Source: an uncultured Porphyromonadaceae bacterium (GTDB taxonomy: Bacteria; Bacteroidota; Bacteroidia; Bacteroidales; Muribaculaceae). From it: a stretch of 15,796 nucleotides of DNA. The stretch's first letter is position 1, and each line of letters begins with the position of its first letter. The stretch covers positions 1-15,796 of the forward strand of contig CAMWUX010000004.1 in the NCBI GenBank assembly GCA_947177605.1, given 5' to 3'. The translations under genes and the position numbers were made by a program. Under the pieces are notes generated by a model, which was not told the origin of the DNA, ran no database searches, and saw only the letters and a list, made by a program, of their open reading frames with translations. Of the stretch, positions 1-6,715 are shown in pieces.

Positions 1-46
1 CGACCATAGCGGTATCGTGCTCCGCCCCTCACCCCCTGTCAATCAA

Positions 47-91
47 TCGTGCATCGTGAATTATGCATCGTGCATTGGCGGGAATCCCCGC
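47..91 (+). repeat. GCATCGTG-type intergenic repeat plus GC hairpin
   Basis: The 9-mer TGCATCGTG occurs at 50-58 and again at 64-72, with GAATTA between the copies. It is followed directly by the hairpin GCGGG-AATC-CCCGC at 78-91. A related sequence, GCATTGTGAATT in inverted orientation, lies at the other end of the window near 15511-15522. Low-complexity repeats of this sort are common between genes in Bacteroidales; the function is unknown. Confidence 0.5.
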
Positions 92-243
92 ACGAAAAGC
101 GTACAATGACATTTTTACCATAAACTAAATCCTCTACATCCGTCATATCCGATCGATGCCTCCGCCACCCTCAAATTTTGCGGCTACCGCTGTGTGTATG
201 CATAAAAAATGGCGAAAAAATTCCGTAATTCGGTTATTAGATG

Positions 244-251
244 TAATTTTG
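244..251 (+). promoter_or_regulatory. -7 box for the Ig-like lipoprotein gene
   Basis: TAATTTTG matches the Bacteroidetes -7 consensus TAnnTTTG exactly and lies 28 bp before the ATG at 280. No good TTTG -33 box is present about 20 bp upstream, where the sequence reads TTCC. Transcription would start near 256-258. Confidence 0.45.
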
Positions 252-257
252 TGCGGA

Positions 258-274
258 AGGGGCTTTGCGCCCCT
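258..274 (+). promoter_or_regulatory. Leader hairpin before the lipoprotein start
   Basis: AGGGGC, loop TTTGC, GCCCCT forms a perfect 6-bp GC-rich stem ending 5 bp before the ATG at 280. If the -7 box at 244-251 is used, this hairpin sits at the very 5' end of the mRNA and covers the ribosome landing area. It may protect the 5' end or limit translation; both are inferences. Confidence 0.4.
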
Positions 275-279
275 CTGTT

Positions 280-2352
280 ATGACAGTGAAAAGGATTCTA
301 CAACACTTAAGTATCTCCCATCTGATCATCGGGACGATATGCTGCTACATTCTGGCGGCCTGCGCAAGTATCGGCCATCCGACGGGTGGCCCCGAGGATG
401 AGGTGCCCCCGGTGTTTGTGCGCGCCAATCCGGCAATTGGCGCCACCAATGTTGGCAACAACCGTATAATCGTGCAATTCGACGAGAATGTGCAGATTAA
501 GGATGCTCTCAATACTGTGGTCGTGTCGCCGGCCCAAAAAATTTTCCCAAAGGTGAGCGCCGTAGGTCGTTCGGTGCGTATTGATTTGGCCGATACGCTG
601 CTACCCAACACTACCTATACTATCGACTTTACCGACGGTATATCGGATCTTAACGAAGGTAATGAGCTCGACGGATTTGCAGTCTATTTCTCGACGGGCG
701 ACTATATCGACTCACTCTGTATCTCAGGTATGGTGCTCGAGGCGGAAACTCTTGAGCCGGCGCAAGGTATGACGGTAGGGGTGTATTCCAATCTGTCGGA
801 CACGGCTATCACAACTTTGCCGTTTGAGCGTGTGACCCGTACCAACAAGTTGGGACAATTCACGATCCGCAATCTGGCTCCGGGCGAGTATCATATCTTC
901 GCGGTTGACGACAAGAACCGCGACAATCACTGGGATCGCTCGGAGAATATCGCTTTCTGGCCTACGCCGATCACGCCTACCGCTAAGGTAGTAGAGGAGG
1001 CCGATACGCTGAAGGATGCCAATGGGCAGGATTCGATAGTGATGCGCAATGTGACACATTTCTATCCCGATGATGTGCTGCTCACATGGTTCAATCTCGA
1101 TTATAAGGCTCAGTATCTGTCGAAATATGAGCGTCCGGAGCGTTACCGACTGCATTTTGAGATGGGTGCTCCGGCCACAGAACTACCCCGCATCGCGATA
1201 GTAGGCTCGGAGTTCGATGGCCGCGATCTGGCTGAACTTGCCGTGATAGAGGCTTCGGCAAAGCTCGATACTCTTGACTACTGGATTACCGACTCGGCTC
1301 TCTACGGTCGCGACTCGCTGAGTATCGCTATGACGTATCTGCGCACTGATACGCTCGACCAGCTTTCGTACACTACCGATACGCTGCGCATGAACATCCG
1401 CCAGTCGAAGACGAAGAAGAAAAAGACCCGTACCAAAGATAATGCTGATACTACGGCAAATGATTCGGCTAAAGTGGCTCCGCCTCCGATTCCGGCTATG
1501 AAGGTATCGGGTGGAGGATCTACGCTCGATGTGTATTCGCCCCTTACGCTTAAGTTTGAGAAGCCGTTGCTGCGCGGGCCCGACTCGTCGGTGGTGAAAC
1601 TCGCCATTAAGGTCGATACGCTATGGGAGGAGATCGAGCCCCCGGTCTTTGCCACGGCGGATTCGCTGCATCACTTAGTATACACGGCCAAATATGAATG
1701 GGAGCCCGGCGCCGAGTACCAGCTTACGATCGACTCTCTGATGCTTGAGGATATATACGGTGCCCACAATGACCCGTTCACATCCAAATTCACGGTACGC
1801 GACCTGAGCGAATACTCCACACTTACGTTTAATGTGGAGGGTGTGGATACGTCGGCCTTCGTGATTCAGCTTCTGTCGGAACAGGATAAACCGGTGCGCA
1901 CGGTGACCGGTCGCGGTAATGGGGCGGTGAAGATACCGTACATCTCGCCCGGCAACTACTACGCGCGCCTGTTCATAGACCGCAACGACAACGGGAAGTT
2001 TGACATCCGCTCGTTGGCTGATACCTTGATACCGGAAGATATGTACTACTACCCGAAGCGTCTGCAGCTACGCAAGAACTGGGCTGTGGAGCAGGCGTGG
2101 GATATCAACGAGACACCTGTGGATCTTCAGAAACCCAACGAGATAAAGAAGAATAAGCCAAAGACGAAGAAGGGCGAGCAGGACAATCCTTACGGAGATG
2201 AGGATGACCAGTATTACGACGAATTCGGTAATCCGGCCGTGGATCCCGACGACCCATTCGGCAAACGCAAGAATCAGCGCGACTCTAATCTCAACAATCG
2301 CGGCGGCCGCGGTAACGCGGGCTACCGGAGTTCGAACGGTATGCTGCGCTGA
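280..2352 (+). CDS. SbsA-type Ig-like domain lipoprotein
   Basis: This encodes a 690-residue predicted lipoprotein. The N-terminus has basic residues, a hydrophobic stretch and a lipobox ending LAAC, with the acylated Cys at residue 28. Next comes the motif GHPTGGPEDEVPPVF and a bacterial Ig-like (Big_5/SbsA-type) domain at about residues 40-145, recognisable from the phrases VQFDENVQI and LPNTTYTIDFTDGISDLNEGN. A transthyretin-like module with LGQFTIRNLAPGEYHIFAVDD follows at about 150-230, and a second such phrase (PGNYYARLFIDRNDNGKFD) lies near 560-580. A lysine-rich linker (KTKKKKTRTK) and an acidic, Asn/Gly-rich C-terminus are low-complexity. The family is common in Bacteroidetes, is presumed to be anchored in the outer membrane, and has no firmly known function. 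I chose ATG 280; an in-frame TTG at 265 would start inside the leader hairpin and is less likely. Confidence 0.85.
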   Translation: MTVKRILQHLSISHLIIGTICCYILAACASIGHPTGGPEDEVPPVFVRANPAIGATNVGNNRIIVQFDENVQIKDALNTVVVSPAQKIFPKVSAVGRSVRIDLADTLLPNTTYTIDFTDGISDLNEGNELDGFAVYFSTGDYIDSLCISGMVLEAETLEPAQGMTVGVYSNLSDTAITTLPFERVTRTNKLGQFTIRNLAPGEYHIFAVDDKNRDNHWDRSENIAFWPTPITPTAKVVEEADTLKDANGQDSIVMRNVTHFYPDDVLLTWFNLDYKAQYLSKYERPERYRLHFEMGAPATELPRIAIVGSEFDGRDLAELAVIEASAKLDTLDYWITDSALYGRDSLSIAMTYLRTDTLDQLSYTTDTLRMNIRQSKTKKKKTRTKDNADTTANDSAKVAPPPIPAMKVSGGGSTLDVYSPLTLKFEKPLLRGPDSSVVKLAIKVDTLWEEIEPPVFATADSLHHLVYTAKYEWEPGAEYQLTIDSLMLEDIYGAHNDPFTSKFTVRDLSEYSTLTFNVEGVDTSAFVIQLLSEQDKPVRTVTGRGNGAVKIPYISPGNYYARLFIDRNDNGKFDIRSLADTLIPEDMYYYPKRLQLRKNWAVEQAWDINETPVDLQKPNEIKKNKPKTKKGEQDNPYGDEDDQYYDEFGNPAVDPDDPFGKRKNQRDSNLNNRGGRGNAGYRSSNGMLR

Positions 2353-2393
2353 CGGTAGGCTCTCCCTTATTGACAAATCATGAACACTCACAG

Positions 2394-3050
2394 ATGATGA
2401 CTATTGCCCGACAGAATATAGCGAAAAACCAGGTACCGGAGCCGACGCTGCGGCGCCTGCCGTGGTATCTGGCTTATGTGACGCTGCTGCGCCATCACGG
2501 CGTACAATACGTGTCGTCGACGGCCATAGCCCGAGAGATCAATGTGGATGCATCGCAGATAGCCAAGGATCTGTCGGTACTCCAGCTTCGTGGCAAGACA
2601 CGCATCGGCTACGATGTGATCTCTCTTGAAAGTTCGCTCCGCAATTTCCTCGGCTTCCATCGCCAGCACAATGCCGTGATAATAGGCGTAGGCTCGCTAG
2701 GCTCGGCACTTATCGCCGACAGGGGCCTTGACCGCTTCGGCCTCAATATCGTGGCCGGCTTTGATGTCGACTCTCATATAATCGGTTCGACGCTAAAGAA
2801 TGTGGCCGTATTCCCGATCGACCGCTTCGCGGAGATCTCGCAAGCCTATAGTGCCGAAATAGCTATCATCGCCGTACCGGTGGATCACGCCCAGGCATCG
2901 GCCGATATGGCTGTGGCAGCCGGAATACCGGCGTTGTGGAATTTCACGCCCTTCCGCATCCGCACAGAGGGTAATACCGTGATACAAAACACGTCGATCT
3001 ACGCTGATCTGGCAGTAATGTACAACCGCCTCGACGATACCGGGATATGA
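2394..3050 (+). CDS. rex: Redox-sensing transcriptional repressor Rex
   Basis: Rex repressors sense the NADH/NAD+ ratio and release DNA when NADH is high, derepressing fermentation and respiration genes. The 218-residue product has the family's winged-helix domain at about residues 15-80, containing LRRLPWYLAYV, VSSTAIAREINVDASQIAKDLS and GKTRIGYDV. A Rossmann domain follows with GVGSLG at 98-103 and the acidic FDVD segment near 123-126. The C-terminal segment WNFTPFRIR...NTSIYADLAVMYNRL provides the swapped dimer helix. Two adjacent ATGs (2394, 2397) are possible starts, and an in-frame TTG at 2370 would add 8 residues with no family likeness. It begins 41 bp after the lipoprotein gene with no promoter box visible between them. 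Its stop overlaps the next start as ATGA. I found no Rex operator in front of it. Confidence 0.93.
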   Translation: MMTIARQNIAKNQVPEPTLRRLPWYLAYVTLLRHHGVQYVSSTAIAREINVDASQIAKDLSVLQLRGKTRIGYDVISLESSLRNFLGFHRQHNAVIIGVGSLGSALIADRGLDRFGLNIVAGFDVDSHIIGSTLKNVAVFPIDRFAEISQAYSAEIAIIAVPVDHAQASADMAVAAGIPALWNFTPFRIRTEGNTVIQNTSIYADLAVMYNRLDDTGI

Positions 3051-3616
3051 AGGTAGTAGCGTTTCACCATCCGCAGGCCACTGCTCTGGAACTGCCGCCG
3101 GCCATCGAACTGATAGCCGATTCGGCAATCGTGTGGCCCGGGCATCCGCTTTTTCTCCCCGACTTCGACCAGGCTTGGACAGGGCGTGTGATGCTTGCCT
3201 TCCGCATAAGCCGTCTGGGCAAGGGGATAGCACAGAAATTCGCAAGCCGCTACTATGATGCCATGACTCTTGCCCTGGTACCCCGCAGTCTGGCGCTACA
3301 TGAGGAACTGGAGGGTCAGTGCCGTCCGGCTGGTCTTAGCGGATGCTTCGACGGCGCTGTGGTGATGGGTAGATGGATCGATCTGCCGGCCGACGACCGT
3401 GAGGTGACGGTGGATGTCGAAGGGCTTTCGGTAACAATAGATTCTCCTCTGACTGCAGCTGCGCAGGCTATCGCTGCTCTGTCGCACTACTCTACACTTA
3501 AGACCGGGGATATACTGATGCCGGTGGCCTTGGCGGCGGAATTTCCTCTCATACGGCGCAGGGAGTTCAAGGCATCGCTCGCCGGCACGGAAGTGCTTGC
3601 CGTGCGCCTTCCGTAG
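3047..3616 (+). CDS. Degenerate fumarylacetoacetase-fold protein coupled to Rex
   Basis: The 189-residue product resembles the Bacteroidetes fumarylacetoacetate hydrolase (FAH/FAHD1-like) family along its length. Matching segments are HPLFLPDF (33-40), ISRLGKGIAQKFASRYYDAMT (54-74), GCFDGAVVMG (99-108), LKTGDIL (141-147) and a final SLAGTEVLAVRL. The catalytic features are gone. The metal-binding ExE lines up with R47-V48-M49, the third ligand Asp with V78, the catalytic-region Lys with Gly, and the TGTP loop with MPVAL. The alignment is from memory of family sequences. The reading frame is nonetheless intact and overlaps rex by 4 bp (ATGA), implying translational coupling. It is probably a pseudoenzyme with a structural, binding or regulatory role, possibly with Rex. 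The family assignment is fairly secure; the role is unknown. Confidence 0.75.
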   Translation: MKVVAFHHPQATALELPPAIELIADSAIVWPGHPLFLPDFDQAWTGRVMLAFRISRLGKGIAQKFASRYYDAMTLALVPRSLALHEELEGQCRPAGLSGCFDGAVVMGRWIDLPADDREVTVDVEGLSVTIDSPLTAAAQAIAALSHYSTLKTGDILMPVALAAEFPLIRRREFKASLAGTEVLAVRLP

Positions 3617-3619
3617 CAG

Positions 3620-4492
3620 TTATTTCTCTGATTCCAAGTGCTCAATCAGAGCATCTGCCGACATTACTTCCATTTTTGAAAAGGCAAACAATTTTTTCCC
3701 GAGATCCTTGAAAGATGCTCCTACATGATATATAGCCTCATCAATTATAAGAAAGCGATCATGAGCCTTTTGAAATGTTTTGATTTCTATAGGCGCATAT
3801 TGAGAGTTATGGAGGTCCAGATCCTGACGCATAGAGCGACTGACCGAATGAGTGTATATTATAGCATCGACACCGTTATCCCGTTTGTCGAGTAGCCTGA
3901 GTATTGAGTCGTCTATATAATTATCAATCAGTATTATCCTGCGGTTTGCGCTTCTTATGAGATCGCTCATCAATGTGTATGCATCAAATATTTCACCCTC
4001 AAAGAAAATACCTTCTTTCGGTATTGATGTATTAAGCAAAAAATCTATTTTCTCCTCCGTACGAGCCACCCTATATTCGAGGCGTTCAAAGCGTTGGGAG
4101 AATGCATAACCTTTCATAAGGTATTCCTTTAAGACTTTATTGGCCCATTGACGAAATTGAGTACCCCTAATTGATTTAACTCTATACCCGACTGAAATAA
4201 TTACGTCCAAACAGTACATCTTCACTCGGTATTTTTTACCATCGGCGGCAGTTAGTAAGGATTCCTTACATACTGCTGACTCATCCAGCTCACCTTCTTT
4301 GAATATATTACGTATGTGTAACGTGATGTTATTGCGCGAAGTCTGAAATAATTCTGTCATTTGTGCCTGTGTGAGCCAAACCGTCTCATCTTCTAACTTT
4401 ACTTCAAGTTTGATAGTAGAGTCAGGTTGATAGAGTATTATTTCATTATCTCCGGATGAATGCGTGAATTTATATTTGCTGTTTCCGCTCAT
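3620..4492 (-). CDS. RhuM-family protein with C-terminal PLD-like domain
   Basis: The 290-residue protein has two parts. Residues about 17-130 match the Virulence_RhuM domain: NEIILYQPD, VWLTQAQMTELFQTSRNNITLHIRNIF, a KYRVKMYCLDVIISVGYRVKS core, and FRQWANKVLKEYLMKGYA. After a short likely coiled coil (about 130-155), residues about 165-285 resemble a phospholipase-D-like fold with the signature HDRFLIID (H244, R246, D251) followed by YHVGASFKDLGKKLFAFSKM. The classical HKD motif is HxK-x4-D; here Lys is Arg. RhuM proteins occur in pathogenicity islands, prophages and accessory regions, and their activity is poorly defined. The gene is clearly more AT-rich than both neighbours and stands alone, suggesting horizontal gain. 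It ends 3 bp from the oppositely oriented FAH-like gene. A nuclease, toxin or defence role is only a guess. Confidence 0.85.
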   Translation of the reverse strand: MSGNSKYKFTHSSGDNEIILYQPDSTIKLEVKLEDETVWLTQAQMTELFQTSRNNITLHIRNIFKEGELDESAVCKESLLTAADGKKYRVKMYCLDVIISVGYRVKSIRGTQFRQWANKVLKEYLMKGYAFSQRFERLEYRVARTEEKIDFLLNTSIPKEGIFFEGEIFDAYTLMSDLIRSANRRIILIDNYIDDSILRLLDKRDNGVDAIIYTHSVSRSMRQDLDLHNSQYAPIEIKTFQKAHDRFLIIDEAIYHVGASFKDLGKKLFAFSKMEVMSADALIEHLESEK

Positions 4493-4496
4493 AGAA

Positions 4497-4504
4497 CAAA
4501 AGTA
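4497..4504 (-). promoter_or_regulatory. -7 box for the RhuM-PLD gene
   Basis: On the minus strand TACTTTTG fits TAnnTTTG and ends only 4 bp before the ATG at 4492. A start site 5-7 bp downstream would make the message leaderless or nearly so. No matching -33 TTTG is visible. The 64-bp spacer behind GH89 is very AT-rich. Confidence 0.4.
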
Positions 4505-4556
4505 GCTAATTTAATTTGGAATACTGTCTTATTACAATTAAATCAATTATAACGGG

Positions 4557-6698
4557 CTATTCGATGATGGAGATGGCTGTGTCGAGGAGGCTGCGCAGGC
4601 GCGCGGTAGAGAATGTTGTGTCGGGTCGGGTGATTTGCGGATCTGCTATCCATTCGGATTCGATGGCGTAGAAGTCGATCTGTGGCGGCTCGGACGACTG
4701 AAGATCGGCCAAGCGAGCATCGAACCATGTAGCCCATCTGCGACGATAGAGAGAGCCGAGCAGTCCGCTCCATTCGCGATGGGAATAGTCGCGCAGGCGG
4801 CCTTGATCGGCGGCTACTCGTGGCCCCCAGGTGGTGATGAGCAGCAGTGCATTGGTCTGCCAAAGGGTGGTGTCGGCCGGCATCGGAGCGGCAGCCCGTG
4901 CTTCTTCAAGCCATGTCGAGAGCCGCATAGCAGGGTGCATGGCGGTAATGGAGTCTTGCAGGTCGATGAGGCGGAGGAAGCCCGAAGCGAGGCGACGGTA
5001 TTCAGTGCTGTCACCGGCGATACGCGCTGAGTCGATACGCGGCAGTAGAAGTCGACCACACTCAGCGACAGCCTGCCGTACTGTATTGACGGCTTCGTAT
5101 CGGTAGGCATCGCGCGATGATAGGAGATCGCCATCGGCAAGCAGAAGGGAAGCGGCACGAATTACGTCGCGCGGATCGTAATAATCCTTTACATTAGCCC
5201 ACGCAGAGGCCTGACGCAGACGATCGGCGGGTCGGGAGCAGAATAGCGATTCGGTGGTTCCCTGCTGAGAGGAGTCGGCGGGAGAATTGTAGACGCTCTT
5301 CATTAGGAGTTGCCACGCGCAGAGTGTTGAGTCGGGAGCCGTACCATAAGATGATCGCACATAGTTGTGGATCAGACTGTCCGGGGTGACATCGTCGGAT
5401 ATCCATGGGAGTTCGGTGAGCAGGTCGTACATCACGGGATTATTACCGATAGCTTCCATTGTGAGCCCTACGCCGCAGAGTGTTGGCGACTGGGCGAGTG
5501 CATCCACATAACCTGCGACAAGGGCATCGGTCTTGCCGTAGAGACCTTCGTTTCCGCCGAAGTTGAGCAGCATACAATAGATCCACGGACGCCTGCTGAA
5601 TATATCGGTACGCTTACGCCACATCGGCTCATTTTCGGCCTGAAGGTCGAGGAGCATTGCGGCGCCGTCGGGGAGCGATCCGAGTAGTGCGCTGCGAGGA
5701 TTTTCCTGCCATCCCTGCAGGAGCCAAACAGAGCCGGGTGCGTGACGCTCCATCGCTTGATATATGGCTAATCCGCAGGCATTGAGGTCGAGGCCATCGG
5801 TGGAGCCTCCTTCGTGAAACGGATCCATGCTGTAGTAGCGGGCTGAGCCGTAGAGACGTGCCTGCTCTTCGTAGTATATATCGGCCACGCGGTCGAAGTC
5901 GGGTGATGTGGGGAGAATGACAGCGGGTCTTGTAAAACCGAGCCAACTACCGCCGTCGGCCGTAGGTATACTGAGTATAGAAGTGGCATCGTGGGGTATC
6001 ATACCTGAATATCCGGGTAGTACGGGCTCCATACCCCAGGCGCGCATTTCAGCGAGAATGCGTTGCTGTAGAGATGACAGCCGCTCATAGTAAGCCTCAG
6101 ATACGGGGCCACCCCATCCTTCGAGATTGTTCATCAGCCACCATGCCTGAAAGGCAGGTCCGGCCACGAACAGATCGATGGATTCTTCGGGATAGCCGAG
6201 GCGGCGGAGGGTGTTGCGCCATACGGTAGCGGTGCCTTCGATAGCGAGTGGCATATTGATACCGTGAAGTGCCATCCAGTCGATTTCCTGCTGCCAACGC
6301 TCCCAGCTCCAGAAGGGCATCGAATAAGAGTAGGTGCAGTAGTTGAGGTAATAGCGGAGATCGGCACGGCAACGACGAGCCACCAGTTCAGTGACGAGTG
6401 GTAGTTCGGCCGGCAGATCGATGCGCGGCTGCATCCACCCGGGGCGTGCGTGACAATAGTCGGATAGGTAATGGAAGAGGCCTGCGGCGGCCGAGAGATT
6501 GCTATTGGCGAGGATGAGCGGCTTGTCGCCGGCTCTTGCGAGAATGAACCAATCGGTGGAATCGCCCGCCTCGATCCTGACTTCAACCTTCTGAGACAGT
6601 CCGGGCGAGAGACGCTCCATAAGTCCCGTAAGTGGGGACGAGGCGCGGGCTGCGACAGCAATAGCCGCAAGCAATAGAGTGAGGATAAGGCGGTTCAT
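4557..6698 (-). CDS. Secreted alpha-N-acetylglucosaminidase, GH89
   Basis: The enzyme removes terminal alpha-linked N-acetylglucosamine from glycans such as heparan sulfate or alpha-GlcNAc-capped mucin; the exact substrate cannot be read from sequence. The 713-residue length is normal for the family. An N-terminal signal peptide (residues 1-19 or so, LILTLLLAAIAVAARA) directs export. The small N-terminal domain is followed by the catalytic barrel, beginning at RYYLNYCTYSYSMPFWSWERW and HGINMPLAIEGTATVWR. MDPFHEGG contains E296, and GLTMEAIGNNPVMYDLL contains E415. These correspond to the two catalytic glutamates of human NAGLU (DTFNE and PEGI-type segments). NFGGNEGLYG (379-388) is also characteristic. 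It starts 17 bp after the transketolase stop, so it probably shares that transcript. The released GlcNAc could feed central metabolism. Confidence 0.93.
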   Translation of the reverse strand: MNRLILTLLLAAIAVAARASSPLTGLMERLSPGLSQKVEVRIEAGDSTDWFILARAGDKPLILANSNLSAAAGLFHYLSDYCHARPGWMQPRIDLPAELPLVTELVARRCRADLRYYLNYCTYSYSMPFWSWERWQQEIDWMALHGINMPLAIEGTATVWRNTLRRLGYPEESIDLFVAGPAFQAWWLMNNLEGWGGPVSEAYYERLSSLQQRILAEMRAWGMEPVLPGYSGMIPHDATSILSIPTADGGSWLGFTRPAVILPTSPDFDRVADIYYEEQARLYGSARYYSMDPFHEGGSTDGLDLNACGLAIYQAMERHAPGSVWLLQGWQENPRSALLGSLPDGAAMLLDLQAENEPMWRKRTDIFSRRPWIYCMLLNFGGNEGLYGKTDALVAGYVDALAQSPTLCGVGLTMEAIGNNPVMYDLLTELPWISDDVTPDSLIHNYVRSSYGTAPDSTLCAWQLLMKSVYNSPADSSQQGTTESLFCSRPADRLRQASAWANVKDYYDPRDVIRAASLLLADGDLLSSRDAYRYEAVNTVRQAVAECGRLLLPRIDSARIAGDSTEYRRLASGFLRLIDLQDSITAMHPAMRLSTWLEEARAAAPMPADTTLWQTNALLLITTWGPRVAADQGRLRDYSHREWSGLLGSLYRRRWATWFDARLADLQSSEPPQIDFYAIESEWIADPQITRPDTTFSTARLRSLLDTAISIIE

Positions 6699-6715
6699 TA
6701 CCGGAAGCGGTGTAA

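Larger units (their letters stand above)
1..279. other. Left-edge intergenic region
   Basis: I see no convincing gene here; the only open frame, starting near 156, is short and has no recognisable protein character. The stretch holds a short repeat at 47-78, a GC hairpin at 78-91 (GCGGG, loop AATC, CCCGC), and a promoter-like box and leader hairpin just before the lipoprotein gene, listed separately. The hairpin at 78-91 has no T-tract, so I do not call it a terminator for a gene upstream of the window. Confidence 0.6.

Noticed and set aside
2353..2393. Rex operator in front of rex
   Set aside because: Nothing resembling TTGTGAA-N4-TTCACAA is present here. The only similar half-site (in 15511-15522) belongs to an intergenic repeat.
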